In this document: positions 12,641 to 24,649 of the stretch, piece by piece
Position numbering within the stretch: position 1 is the stretch's first letter
Layout of the letters: the number at the start of each line of letters is the position of its first letter
DNA from: Paguma larvata
Lineage: Eukaryota; Chordata; Mammalia; Carnivora; Viverridae
Assembly: GCA_030068075.1 (NCBI GenBank)
Contig: CM057827.1
Coordinates: 68,586,500-68,650,499, forward strand
Length of the DNA: 64,000 nt
Direction of reading: 5' to 3'
The notes under the pieces: model-generated
What the model was told of the DNA's origin: nothing
What the model saw: only the letters and a program-made list of their open reading frames with translations
Database searches by the model: none
Translations under genes and position numbers: made by a program

Positions 12641-12996
12641 GACTGAATGTCTCCCTAAAATCCATATGTTGAAACTCTAACCTTCAGTGGGATTAGGAGG
12701 TGGGGCTTTGGCTGGTAATTAGATTTAGATGAGATCATGACAGGGGGACCCTCCCCTCATTATGATATCAGCGTCCTTATAAGATAATAGACCAGAACTT
12801 GTTCTCTCTCTGCCATGTAATTTGAAGATGGCAAGGAAATGGCCATCTTCAGACCAGGAAGAAGGCCCTCATTAGACAACCAATGCGCTGGCACCTTGAT
12901 CTTGGACTTCCTGTACTCCTGAACTGTAAGAAATGAATGTTTGGTGTCTAGGTTTCCCACTGATAATTTGTTATCAGCCTGAACTGGCTAATCCAA
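12637..12996 (+). mobile_element. MaLR-type solo LTR (MST/MLT1-like), plus strand
   Basis: Ordered motifs are typical of mammalian MaLR LTRs: 'AAAATCCATATGTTGAAAC', 'GGATTAGGAGGTGGGGCTTT', 'GCGTCCTTATAAGATAATAG', 'GCACCTTGATCTTGGACTTC', 'GAACTGTAAGAAATGAATG' and an end near 'GCCTGAACTGGCTAATCC'. No internal region is attached, so it is a solo LTR of roughly full length. Confidence 0.85.
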
Positions 12997-13669
12997 TGAA
13001 GTGACTAAATGATTGGATATATAGGGGATAAAGGACACAAAGGAACATCTCTCTCTATTTTCTGATGACAGAGCAAAGGAAAATTGTAATTCCATAGAAA
13101 GACACTTAGAATTTTTAGAAAGAAAGGTCTAGGAAGGAAGTTGGAGAGGAATCGGAGAACACTGGGTTTGAAACTCTGTTCACTAAGTACCTAATCTCTG
13201 ACAGGCACTGGGATACACACATTCATGAATCTTATCTGATAGAAGAGCTCAAACATCATAACGACAGAGGAAGTACACCTGCACCTAGCACTGAATGAAT
13301 CCCTCTGCCAGGGTGTTTGGGGAGATGCAGAGGGAAGAGAAACAATGTACAGGGGCTGCAAACAACACCGTGGATCCTTGTGCGATCATCTTCAGAACGG
13401 AAACCCTTGTCTTTGTGTTTGTCACTCCTTACTGTTTTTCAGCCAGTTCTTGAACTTCCAATTCTTGATTTTTGTCTGTCATCTCATTACTTTTCATTTC
13501 AAACTTTGGGTTCTTCACAAATTTGACAAGTTTACTTTCTTCAGCTTCATTATGGCCAGAGCTAAAGCTATCAAAAGCCACAGGCTAATAACAGATCTCT
13601 GTGACATTTGCTATTGAGTGGTCAGAGCAGAAGGCAAATTGAAGGAGTTAAGAGTAAGAATGTGAACAT
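12997..13669. other. Unique non-coding DNA
   Basis: No clear repeat. Two overlapping plus-strand ORFs (69 and 90 codons, 13317-13617) are in different frames of the same DNA and have no recognisable domains. Confidence 0.5.
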
Positions 13670-13804
13670 GCAAATTCAATAGAAACAGTAAACAGCCTTT
13701 ATTCAAAGACCAACATAATCTGATAAATAGAAAATCCTTTTAAAAAGTGCTTAAAATCCCAAACCCTTGAAATGATAAATGAGTTTTAAAAAGTTACAAA
13801 CTAT

Positions 13805-13970
13805 GAGGCGCCTGTGTGGCTCAGTCATTTGGAGATCTGGGCATCCAACTCTTGATTTCAGCTCAGGTCGTGATCCCAAGGTCGTGGGATCAAGCCCTGT
13901 GTCGGCTGGGTGCTGAGCATGGAGCCTACTTGGAATTCTCTCTCTCTCTCTTTCTCTTAAAAAAAAAAAA
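13805..13970 (+). mobile_element. Feliform SINE, 'GATCCCAAGGTCGTGGGATC' subtype, plus strand
   Basis: Has the usual head (GAGGCGCCTGTGTGGCTCAG), but the middle reads 'CGTGATCCCAAGGTCGTGGG' and 'GTGCTGAGCATGGAGCCTAC', a subtype distinct from the majority here. Ends in CT repeats and A12. Target duplications are weak (ACTAT / GCTAT). Confidence 0.9.
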
Positions 13971-14215
13971 TCACGAGCTATAAGTTAAATATAAAAAATG
14001 AATTCTATTTCTGCATACTGCAATGAACAATCTGAATATTAAATCAAAAAATAATTTTATTCATAATAATATAAAAACAAATGAAATAGTTAAGAATCAA
14101 TTTAACAAAAGAAATGTAAGACCTATGCACTATGAACTACAAAACATTGCTAAGGGAAATTAAAGCTCCATGGAGAGACATTCCAGATTCATGGATTGAA
14201 AGACTCAGTGTTCTT

Positions 14216-14460
14216 TTTTTTTTTTTAACTACAAGGTGTTTTGCTTTTTTTTTTAGTTTGTTTGTTTGTTTATTTATTTATTTATTTTGAGAGAGTGAGA
14301 GAGAGCATGAGGGAGAGAGATAGAAAGGGAGTCCCAGGCAGGCTCTACACCATCAGTGCAGAGCCCAGTGTGGGGTTTGAACTCACAATCTGTGAAATCA
14401 TGACCTGAGCTAAAATCAAAAGTGAGGCACTTAGCTGATTGAACCACCCAGGTGCTCTGG
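14216..14460 (-). mobile_element. Feliform SINE, minus strand, in L1
   Basis: Reverse-complement order: T-rich and TTTATTTATTTATT tail, AGAGAGAG body, 'GGGGTTTGAACTCAC' B box, and 'TGAACCACCCAGGTGCTC' head. The 16-bp target duplication is at 14200-14215 and 14461-14476 (two mismatches). Confidence 0.93.
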
Positions 14461-15373
14461 AAGACTCAATATTCTTAAGATTGCAATTCTTTCCAAATTT
14501 CTCAAAGAACTCAACACAAAAGATATAGAATCATCATCAGAACAAATTTTTAAAAGGAGAACAACATAGGAGAATTTATACCATCCAACTTCAAAAATTC
14601 AGCAACCAAAGCTGTAAGGTTGGCATAAAGACAGGCAAATAGATCAATGAAACAGAACAGAAGGTCAAGAAATAAATGCTTAAATTATGGTTAGTTGATT
14701 TTCACCAAAAGTGCTAAGGCAATAATTCATTGGTGAATTTTCAACAAATGATACTAGGACAATTGAATATGCAAAAAAAAAAAAAAAAAGAACTTAGACC
14801 CTTACCACTAATCATATATATGAATCAACAATGACAAAAAATGGATTACAGACCTAAATTTAAGAGCTAAAATTATAAAACTTTCAGAAGAAAACTATTT
14901 GTGATTGTGGGTTAGGCAAAGATTTCTTAGATGTGACAAGCACATTTCATAAAAGAAAAAAAAAAGATAAATTAGACTTCATAAATATGGAAAAATTTTG
15001 CTCTTTAAAAGACACTATTAAAAATAAAATTGCAAGCCATAGACAGGGAGAAAATATTTGCAAATAATATACCTGTTAAAAGACTTAATCTGAAATACAT
15101 ATACAAGGCTTACAACTCATTAATAAGAATACAAGCAATTCAATTTAAAAAATGGGCAACCTTTTACCAAAGATGTACAATGGCTAATAATAATAATGAA
15201 AATATGCTCAACGTCACTAGTCATTAGGGAAATGCAAATTAAAACTTCTATGAGTTGCTGCTACATAGCCATTAGAATGGCTATAATCGAGAAGACTGAC
15301 AATACCAAGTATTGGCAAGGATGTGGAGAAATGTACTCTCACACATTACAATGAGAATGTAAAATGGTATAGA

Positions 15374-16586
15374 TCTTTTATTTTTATTTTTTTACAATAT
15401 AGTGATTCAACAGTTCCACATATTAATTAGTGCTCAAGATAAATGTATTCTTCATCCCCTTCACCTGTTTCACCCATCCCCTCATCCACCCCTCAGGTAA
15501 CAATCTGTTGGTTCTCTATAGTTACGAGTTTGTTTCTTGGTTTGTCTCTCTCTCTCTTTTTTTTCCTTTGCTGTTTTATTTTTTAAATTTTACATATGAG
15601 TGAAATCTCTTTCTCTGACAGGCTCATTTTGCTTAGCCTTATACTCTACAGATACATCCATGTAGTAACAAATGACAAGATTTCATTCTTGTTTATGGCT
15701 GAAAAGTATTTCATTCAATTCAAAAGTATATATATATATATAAATCTTTATTTATATATATATAAATCTTATTTATATATATAAATCTTTATTTATATAT
15801 ATATAAATCTTATTTATATATATATAAATCTTTTCTTTATCCATTCATCTTTCCTTTATCCATTCATCAATTGATGGACACTTGGGCTACTACTGTAAAT
15901 AATGCTGCGATAAACATAGGGGTGCGTGTGTCTCTTTAAATTAGTGTTTTTGTATTCTTTGGGTGAATACCCAGTAGTGTCCTATCCATAGATTAGTTCT
16001 ATTTTTTCATTTTTGAGGACTTCATGCATTTTCCAGAGGAGCTGCACCATTTGCATTCCCACCAACAATGCACAAGGGTTCCTTTTTCTCCACATTTTCA
16101 CCAACATTTGTTGTTTCTTGTACTTTTGATTTTAGCCATTCTGAGAGGTAGGAGGTCACATCTGATTATGGTTTTGATTTGCATTTCCCTGATAGTGTGT
16201 GATGTCGAGTATCTTTTCATGTGTCTGTTACTCATTTGTATGCATTTAGAGAAATGTCTGTTCATGTCTTCTGCCTATTTTTTAATTGGATTATTCATTT
16301 TGGGGGTGTTGAGTTTTATAAATTCTTTATATATTTTGAATACTAACGCTTTATCAGATACATCGTTTGCAAATATCTTCTCCCATTCCATTATCTTTTA
16401 GTTTTATTGGTTGTTTATTTTTCTGTGCAGAAGCTTTTTGTTTTGATGTAGTCCCAATAGTTTATTTTTGCTTTTGTTTCTCTTGTCTCAGGAGACATAT
16501 CTAGAAAGGTGCTGCTGTGGTCAATGTCCCCAGTGTCTGAGAAACTGCCTGTTCTCTCTTCTAGGATTTTTTCACACTTGCAGTTG
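15374..16586 (-). mobile_element. Carnivoran L1 3' fragment inserted antisense in an older L1
   Basis: Antisense landmarks are 'GACACTTGGGCTACTACTGT', 'GGTGAATACCCAGTAGTGTC', 'GCTGCACCATTTGCATTCCC' and 'AATATCTTCTCCCATTCCAT', corresponding to the C-terminal end of ORF2. It is flanked by a 19-bp target duplication at 15355-15373 and 16587-16605 with one mismatch. It contains an AT-rich microsatellite. Confidence 0.88.
15727..15833. repeat. AT-rich tandem repeat, ~25-bp units
   Basis: About five units of (TA)4-5 followed by AATCTT and ATTTA. It lies inside the antisense L1 and probably expanded from a short TA run after insertion. Confidence 0.85.
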
Positions 16587-17245
16587 GAATGTAAAATGGT
16601 GTAGACACTTTAGAATACATTTTGACAGTTTTTTAATAATTTAAACACAAACTTATCATACGACCCATAAACTTGTTTCTTCTAGATTCTAGTATCTACC
16701 AAAAATGAAACTTTTGTCCACCTAAGACTGTAAATATTTATAACTGCATTTTTCATAACAGCCAAAAACTACTGACACTTAAAATATCCATCAAATGGTG
16801 AAATCATAAATATATTATGTTATATTCACACCATGGAATACTATGTGGCAATAAAAAGGATGATTTACTGACACATGCTACAACAGGGATGAATCTCAAA
16901 TCATTACACTGAGTAAAAGAGGCCAAACACAGAAGATCACGTATTGTATGATTCTGTTTACATGAAATTTCCCAAAAAGGCAAAACGATAGAAACAGGAC
17001 AGTAGTTGCATGGGCAGTAGTAGAGAAATTTATGGAAATTTCTGGAAAGGAAAATTATGGTGTGATGAAATGTTCTACAACTGGTTTGTGATGATGGTTA
17101 CACAGCTGTTTGCATGTACTAAAAATCATGAAATTTTGCACTTACAGTGCTTGCATATTTATGCTCTACAAATTATATCCCAATAAATCTGTTTTAAAAA
17201 ATCAAATACATTTTCAAAACAAGCAACACTTGCAATACAATGTTA

Positions 17246-17460
17246 GGAGCACCTGAGTGGCTCGATTGGCTGAGTGACCAACTTCGGCTCAGGTCATGAT
17301 CTCATGGTTCATAGATTTGAGCCCCACATCAGTCTTTGCACTGACAGTGTGGAGCCTGCATTGTATTTTCTATCTCCCTCTCTCTCTGCCCCTCCCTTGC
17401 TTACATTCTCTCTCACTCTCTCTCTCTCTCAGTCTCTTTCAAAAATTAACATTAAAAAAT
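17246..17460 (+). mobile_element. Feliform SINE, plus strand
   Basis: Head 'GGAGCACCTGAGTGGCTCGA', B box 'GATTTGAGCCCC', CT body, and AACATTAAAAAATTTT tail. A possible 9-bp duplication (GCAATACAA / GAAATACAA) flanks it. It sits at the 3' edge of the L1. Confidence 0.93.
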
Positions 17461-17472
17461 TTTGAAATACAA

Positions 17473-17884
17473 CTTTGATTCACCATAGAGGTAGAGTGCC
17501 TTAGTAGGCTCTGCTTTGTGGTACCTTTTAAAAATCTATTTTCTACTCCCTTCTCTATAATGCGAGTTGTGAACCCATAACAACAATAAATGGATATAAC
17601 ATTTCCCATATTTTGACAATAAATAGTTGATTGAATATTAAAAATATCTGGTTAAAGCCAATGAATCAGGTATTTATTCTACATGGTATCACCATCTGGA
17701 TGTTATAAGTGAATTGCTTTTTTAAAAATAAAGTGACCTGAGTTAATTGAGTCTGATATGGAAAGCCTTAATATTTTCTTAAAAATTTTTGTTCACAGTA
17801 GCTTAAAAATATATTCAAGTAATGATACATCTGAATAAAATGTAGAACTAAAATTCTTTCCGTCGTTTCACCAGAATAGCAATT
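17473..17884. other. Unique AT-rich non-coding DNA
   Basis: No recognisable repeat or ORF of interest. Confidence 0.5.
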
Positions 17885-18647
17885 TTTTTTCTATTTTAAT
17901 TGTGGTGAAATATACACAACATAAAATTTGCCGTCTTAACCTTTTTTACATGTATAGTTTAGTGGAATCCAGTACATTCATATTATTACACTATCATCAT
18001 CATCTTCCATCCAAAGAACTCTTTCATTTTGCAAAACTGAATCTGTGTCTTTTTAAAAAAACTCTCTGTTCCTACTTCCCCCAGTCCTTGGTGACCACCA
18101 GTCTATTCTCTGTCTCTATGAATTTGATTATGCAGGGCACCTCATGTAAGTGGGATGATACAGTATTTGTCTTTTTTTGAATGGCTTATTTAACTTGGCA
18201 TAATGTCTCTGTTGTAGTATGAGTCAGAATTTCCTTCCTTTTAAGGCTAAATAATATTGTGCTGTATGTCTATGCCACACTGCCTGTCTATCCATTCATC
18301 TGTCAGTGGACACTTGGGTCGCTTCCACCTTTTGGCTATGAATGCTGCCATTGCCATAGATGAACAAATATCTCTTTGAGTGCCTTCTTTCAATTCTTTC
18401 AGGTATATACCCAGAAGTGAAATTGCCGTTTCATATGGTAATTCTAATTTTTTTGAAGAACTCTCATACTGTTTTCCAAAGCGGCTGCACCATTCAATGC
18501 TTCCATCATTGGTATACCAGGATTAGAGTTCCAGTCTCTCCACATCCTCACCAACACTTGCTATTTTCTGTTTTGTTTTGTGTGTGTGCGTGTGTGTGTG
18601 TGTGATAGTAACTATCCTAATGGGTGTGACTTATCTTTGAACACAGC
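17885..18647 (-). mobile_element. Old L1 (L1M-type) 3' fragment, minus strand
   Basis: Starts at the 3' end with 'TTTAATTGTGGTGAAATATA', continues 'CATAAAATTTGCCGTCTTAA', 'GTGACCACCAGTCTATTCTC', 'CACTTGGGTCGCTTCCACCT' and 'TATACCCAGAAGTGAAATTG', and stops near 'CCTAATGGGTGTGAC'. It is 5'-truncated. A SINE landed at its 5' edge. Confidence 0.82.
18580..18604. repeat. (GT)n microsatellite
   Basis: About 12 GT units with one GC interruption, inside the minus-strand L1 fragment. Confidence 0.9.
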
Positions 18648-18657
18648 ATTCCCATTT

Positions 18658-18875
18658 AAAAAAGATTTTTTTAAGTTTATTCATTTTTGAGAGACAGTGA
18701 GAGACAGAGCATGAGAGGCAGAAGAGCAGAGAGAGAAGGAGATCCAGAATGAAGCAGGCTCCAGGCTCTGAGCTCTCAGCACAGAGCTGGACGCGGGGCT
18801 CGAACTCACAAACCCGGAGATCATGACCTGACCCAAAGTTGGAGCTTAACCAACTGAGCCACCCAGGCGCCCCAT
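18658..18875 (-). mobile_element. Feliform SINE, minus strand, fairly young
   Basis: Keeps 'GACGCGGGGCTCGAACTCAC' and ends 'CCACCCAGGCGCCCC', so several CpGs survive. Exact 10-bp duplication ATTCCCATTT at 18648-18657 and 18876-18885. Confidence 0.95.
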
Positions 18876-18885
18876 ATTCCCATTT

Positions 18886-21862
18886 CAATTTTAATATTGC
18901 TCTACCTGACTTTGATATTAAGTCATCGCTTATCAAACTTAATCTAATAGAATATAATTAGAAGATTCGATTCTTCACATTCAGACTAATGTGTTAGGCT
19001 CATACTCTTTTCAACTATCCCTTTGAATTCTGCTCTGCACCAAGTTGTACACAGTATATTGGAGCAATACTTCAACTGGAAAAACCTTGAACTCCAAGTC
19101 AGATCAACCTGAAAAATGTTTTGAACCAAACTAAAATTAAACCCAAATACCAATAAATATTTTAACCACGAGCTGCATCTTATCCCATAGACAGATGAAG
19201 CAGTCCAAGTCAGAAACAAATCCACACAAGGCATAATTTAAAAAAGAAAAAAAAGCTGAGTCATTTGAAAGGCCTTTTGAAATAAATAAGAACGTATGTA
19301 ATATTTCATTCAGATCAAGTCTCCGAATTCAAGTAATGTTCGCATTCAGAGTTCCTGCTGCAAACTTTCTCATATCCCATCCAGTTGAAGTAGAGCTACA
19401 TGAACTCGTATGTTTTCAATTTTTTGCTGATTATGAAACATTTCCATTGAATACTAGGGATTCTCAGTAAACATTCATCTTCTCTGTCAGCTAGTTTCCT
19501 TGTATCATTTCAATTGATCTTTATCTCCTTCAGCAATAACTTCTCTCTTAAATTTAATTTCAAGAGCTTCTGTTCTCTGCTTCCTGGTGCTCCGTGTTTT
19601 TAAAATTTCCACTTTTTTTTTCTTAACCAAATAAAAGTACTTACTTTGGGATAGCAGGCAACAGATTCATACTAATTCATGTCAGGGCCAAGTGCTCTAC
19701 CAACTTACGGTCCAACAAAAAGCAACACAACTGATCCTGACGCGTGAGTAACAGGTCTCTCTTTGGTGAACAAGGCAACCATCAGCAGCAGACCCACTTT
19801 GGAGTCTCCTGGGAAAGTGTGAACATGACGGTAAACAGCCTACATCAAAGACATTTCAATTCTGCAACAAGCCTTTCTGCTTCAGGTAAGTGATATACAC
19901 CCAAACAAAACATTAATCAGAAGACCTATTTCAACTCCCTTGGGGAAGTGGAGCTAGAAGCAGAATAATCCTGCTCTCTAAGTGTGATTTTGAACATTAA
20001 AACGAGTTCCTTTAAGGAAATCTAAAGGCTGAGAGAAGCACTGTAAACTGAGTAGAGATTTCATGATAATAAAAAAAGTCTTGCTGCAAAAACATGAACA
20101 CTGTAAAATTTGAATTCTTTCTTTTAATTAGGCCCACCAGCTAGGTGGGGGGGAATGCTATATTTGAGGCCATCTCTGTCTGACAGGTTGCTGTTAACCT
20201 AACGGTGAGAATGGTTTACATTGTCTGCACAAGGACCCTTGACCTGTCTGAGTGGAGGAGTTTGTGTATTCATCGGTGTTTCCTGATATCTGATGATTTG
20301 GAATTACAAAGGAGCACTGACAATAGGGTCTGAAAGTGAGACAATGAAAGAGGGTAATATTTGCTTTCCTGACGTGTGGACAGGGCTAATGTTGTGGGAA
20401 GTTCCCACTTACTCCATACACCTATTTGGGAATGTCAGCGGGTATGAGAGTATCCATGGAAGCCACCTAAAATTGCCAATGATGCTTTGGTCTGCGTGTT
20501 CAGCTTAATCTTGACTCTTGTGGAAAACAATGAGTTCAGTTAAGCCTATATACCACCATTCATTTTTCTCTTCTGCTTTTATTCCTGAATCCCAAAACTT
20601 GATGCACAGCATAGTTCCCAAGATGGGAAGAGGCTGTAAAGACTTTGGTAAGTTGCAACACTTTAGCCATATGTCTTCCTGAGTCTGACACAAAAGGTGA
20701 CGAAAAGGGGATGATGTTTGGAGTAGCCATGTTTTTCCCGGACCAAGTTAGAGAAAGTCCTTTACCTGCTGAGGTTCTGACAACCCAGGAAGAAGTTAAA
20801 CCCTAAACCCAAGTTCATTTCCCTGCTTTGCAGAAGATGACAATCTTGTCACAAGTGTTATTTAAAATGTTAACGTTTGTGCTAAACTAGCATATAAGAA
20901 GTAGGCTTTCCTTAAAAAAAGATAAAATATTATTTTCTCACCTTTTTTGCAATTTGAAAATGAATGAACATATTGTACTCTAAATCCTAAAACAGATACA
21001 AGTCTGAGGTTAATCAAAGAAAGAAGTAATAAATTGCTTCTGGAAATCATATGTTCATAGAAATATAATAGTAAGAGGTGTCTTATAAGACCATGAGATA
21101 TATCTCACAGTGCTAACAAATGTCTTTAAAAAAAAAAACCAACAAGCCTTTAAGGGGAAGTGAATCCTCATTCTCAGTAATTATATCATCTTCCTTTACA
21201 ACTACTTTTATAAAATAGGTGCTCCTTTCATCCCATACTGGTATCCTTTATTGTATTGGATAAGTATAGGATATACTTGAGCATCCTAGAGCCCTTCCCT
21301 TCTTGCAACCAAACAAATAAACAAGAAACAAATTGTCTTTTTGTTTATTTGTTTCCTTGCTGAGAGGAGGAATTTCATGGAAGAAGAGGAAAACAATTTC
21401 TTTACTTTTTGCTTACCAAGGGCAGTAGAGAGGCCCCTGCCTCATGGGCAACCTTGATTCTGAGTGTGCTGTAAATATTGAATAGATCATAAAAGTCAGC
21501 ATGTATGTATTAATATCTATTACATTCTTAATAATGAATCACTGCAGCCTACTTTTTAAACTTGATCTCGATTTTTATCTTTAACGTAGGAAATTGATTA
21601 TAGCGGTCCATGGCATCACTATTTTCACTGACAGTCCAAATTCCTGAGAATGCAAATTAAATTTTTAATTTTTTTCTTTTCCTAATTGCATGTAGATCCA
21701 GAAAGTGATAATTCCATTATATTTAGAGCTAGTCAAATGCTCCTTGAAGATAGTGGCCAAGTTTGATTTTCATAGCTAAATATTTTCAGTGAGCATTTTT
21801 AAATAATTCAAAAGAGAAACAGAAGATATAGTTTGTTGATCAGATTTTAAAGAAACATAGAA
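18886..21862. other. Unique non-coding DNA
   Basis: About 3 kb without recognised mobile elements. ORFs are at most 82 codons and do not resemble proteins. A consensus splice-donor-like CAG/GTAAGTGA lies at 19883-19893. An inverted repeat at 21311-21354 is listed separately. Confidence 0.55.
21311..21354. repeat. 14-bp perfect inverted repeat with forkhead-like sites
   Basis: AAACAAATAAACAA (21311-21324) and TTGTTTATTTGTTT (21341-21354) are exact reverse complements around a 16-nt loop. Each arm contains ATAAACA or TGTTTAT, matching the forkhead RYAAAYA consensus. Binding is inference only. Confidence 0.8.
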
Positions 21863-21878
21863 TAACCTACATCTTTTA

Positions 21879-22001
21879 GGGTTTTTTTTTAAGTTTCTTT
21901 CTTTTTTCTTTAGTAATCTTTACACCCTATATTGGGCTCATACTCACAACTCCAATATCGAGGGTCATATGTTCTTCCAACTGAGCCAGCCAGGTGCCTT
22001 G
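21879..22001 (-). mobile_element. Old carnivoran tRNA-type SINE, short form, minus strand
   Basis: T-rich end followed by 'AGTAATCTTTACACCCTATA', 'TTGGGCTCATACTCACAAC' and 'GAGCCAGCCAGGTGCC'. It is a shorter, more diverged carnivoran SINE than the other copies. Flanked by a 16-bp duplication with two mismatches at 21863-21878 and 22002-22017. Confidence 0.82.
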
Positions 22002-22128
22002 TAACATTCATCTTTTAATCCGGAAAGTAAATACTTAATAGGAACTTAACTGTTTTTTCACTATTCTAAAAAGCCTGGCCAAATGTGTTCATTATATAAA
22101 ATATAGTTGATCTAAATCAGTTGTGTTA

Positions 22129-22345
22129 ATTTTATTTAATTTTTTAAATGTTTGTTTGTTTTTGAAGGAGAAAGACAGAGAGTGAGCAGGGGAGGGGCAG
22201 AGAAAGAGGGATACAGAATCTGAAGTAGACTCCAGGATCTGAGCTGCCAGCACAGAGCCCAATGCAGGGCTCAAATTCACCAACTGTGAGATCATGTCCT
22301 GAGCCAGAGTTGGACGATTAACTGACTGAGTCACCCAGGTGCCCC
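22129..22345 (-). mobile_element. Feliform SINE, minus strand
   Basis: T-rich tail complement, AGAGAGTGAGCAGGGGAGGG body, 'GGGCTCAAATTCACC' B box and 'TCACCCAGGTGCCCC' head. Exact 16-bp duplication TAAATCAGTTGTGTTA at 22113-22128 and 22346-22361. Confidence 0.96.
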
Positions 22346-22361
22346 TAAATCAGTTGTGTTA

Positions 22362-23354
22362 TCGAATTGGGTTAATCCAAATAGTTCATCTAGTATCTAC
22401 AAACAGATAATCTTAAAATGGCTTAAAGGACAATGAAATGGAATAAGATTGCTATTTATACTGAGAACAAAAAATAGAAGACTAACTTTCCTATATAGTA
22501 TGGAGAATTACACTGAACAATTATTCAAGATTTCCCCTTACTAGTAGAAAAAAAAAAGAACATTTGTAAGGAAAAGGAAGAATGTCTCATGTTTGTTAAA
22601 ATCCTTGATCAAAATCAGATAATACTATTATTGGTATCATAAATCTTCTCATTACTCTTTAGAGATAAAAAAATACTTATAATATTTGACATGGTGTAAT
22701 AATATGTCCACAGGTCTAGAAAATTCTTCGTTTCAATAGACAATGGTCTATATAGCCCCTGGCCAGGGAGGGGAGAAGCGATAAATAAGTTGTAGTATCA
22801 AGTGTTCCTGACTCTTAGGAAATAGTATGAATCCACCTCTCATCTAATGTCAACTAATGTGCTTCTTTCCATTTTATAAGAGAATACAGAAAGTGACAGA
22901 GCTAGAGGAATTAATTTTCTTTAAGATAAAAATCCAAAGAATATCCACCTAATCATATCAATATTTCAATGTTTCCTAAACAATTTAATTTCTTTTCAGT
23001 GTCTCTTCTAAGCCATAGAGTAAGAAAAATAGAAGAGTATAAACAATATTGAATATAATAGTACTGGAGATAAATTAAAAGATATATTGGCCCTGACATA
23101 TGTCCATAGTATTGATTGCAATATATATTAATATAATCTTTCTATGGAGAAATTTGATAGTTTTTAAAAAGTTCACATCTTCAAAACTGTTATTCTACTT
23201 AAAAAATAATTTCTAAGGGTATATGATATACAGGATGTATTGTGACAGTACTTCTTAATATCCAAGCAAAAAATGAAGTGACCTGAATACCTACCAATAA
23301 TAAAATGACTCTTTAAATTATGGCATCTCTTCCTTATAATGTTATACATTCCTT
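22362..23354. other. AT-rich non-coding DNA, possibly old repeat at the right end
   Basis: No ORF of interest. 23.13-23.35 kb resembles the 'CTACCAATAATAAAATGAC... AATTATGGCAT' text common in old LINE or DNA-transposon remnants, but it is too diverged to assign. Confidence 0.4.
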
Positions 23355-23367
23355 AAAATTATTTTCA

Positions 23368-23581
23368 GGGGCGCCTGGGTGGCTTGGTCGGTTGAGCGGC
23401 CGACTTCGTCTCGGGTCATGATCTCATGGTCTGTGAGTTCGAGCCCCGCGTCGGGCTCTGTGCTGGTGGCTCAGAGCCTGGAGCCTTCTTCGGATTCTGT
23501 ATCTCCTCTCTCTGCCTTTCCCCTGCTCATGCTCTGTCTCTCTGTCTCTCAAAAATAAATAAACGTTAAAAAAATTAAAAA
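23368..23581 (+). mobile_element. Feliform SINE, plus strand, young
   Basis: The best-preserved copy in the window: 'GGGGCGCCTGGGTGGCTTGG' head, 'GAGTTCGAGCCCCGCGTCGG' B-box region with intact CpGs, and AATAAATAAACGTTAAAAAAA tail. Exact 13-bp duplication AAAATTATTTTCA at 23355-23367 and 23582-23594. Confidence 0.97.
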
Positions 23582-23594
23582 AAAATTATTTTCA

Positions 23595-24649
23595 AAGAAA
23601 GATTTTATGTTTTAAGTAATGTTTACAAACTGATATAAATTGAGACATCAAATACAAATGTTATTTATAAATGACATTAAAATTTACATTTATAAATGGT
23701 AGGCTATGATTATATATTTATATAGTTAGAAATAGCTATATTTATGTGTAAGAGTTGAGTTTTTTGTTTCTTCTTTAGATGTTCCTAAATTTTGGTGATA
23801 AACATGTATTCATTTCTGGATAGAAAAAAATTATTTAAAAATGTTTTCCCCATCAAATGAAGTAATGAACAAATAATCACACCTGTGACAGCATAAATAT
23901 CACTGTAGGTGAGGAACTCTGAAAAACCATTGTGAGAACCAGCTATAAACTGTAGGCATGCCAGGTCAGGTTGAAGGCAACCACAGAATGTCTGGATGTG
24001 AACAGATATGAAAAAGGGCAGGCAGAAAATCTAAAGCCAAATGTCAAAACAACAGCAACAACAATAACAACACACACACATGATTAAAACCTTCAATTCA
24101 GAAAGACAAAGCAAAATGACTTCAAAGGAAATATTGAGCAGAAGGTGAAAGTAAAAAGAAGCAGGTAAGAAGATTGGTATGTAAAGAAGACAGCATAAAA
24201 AGATGATCATAACAAATACATCCAACAGCATGTTAGAAAATGTTTAACAACTATTTTCTTCTAAGAAAAAGTTCTTATTTGGAGAATCTGCCAATTTCTG
24301 TGGTGTTAATCCTACCGTGACCCATTTTAAGCTGCTACCATGAGATACCACTGAAAGAACCTTTGGGGAGAAATGTACATAGTCAGCTCTGTGCACGGGT
24401 ACAAGCAAGTTCCTGAAACCATGAAATATATAGCAGTAAATTACAGGGTGACAAAAATAAGTATAAATGGATAAAATTCACCTATTCAAAAGCACAAAAT
24501 ATTCTTAGGTCTTTGCTTCCAATATTTTTTCAATATACACACAAAATTTGAAAATTAAAAGGTAACATATACTGTAAAATACTAGTCAGAAATAAAAATA
24601 GGCAAAACACACACCACACCCATAAAGAGTTTGGAAAAGACATAGATGT
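23595..24649. other. AT-rich non-coding DNA
   Basis: No recognised element. Short (CAACAA)n and (CA)n runs lie at about 24045-24080. ORFs are at most 66 codons. Confidence 0.5.

Larger units (their letters stand above)
13670..17210 (+). mobile_element. Old L1 LINE, plus strand, 5'-truncated, hosting three insertions
   Basis: Pieces at 13670-13804, 13971-14215, 14461-15373 and 16587-17210 align in order with the end of L1 ORF2 and the 3' UTR. Landmarks are 'ACATTCCAGATTCATGGATT', 'CAAACAGAACAGAAGG'-like text, 'GACAGGGAGAAAATATTTGC', 'GGATGTGGAGAAATGTACTC', 'ATGGAATACTATGTGGCAAT', and a terminal 'ATATCCCAATAAATCTGTTT'. Many stops and indels disrupt ORF2. The 5' boundary is approximate. Confidence 0.85.
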
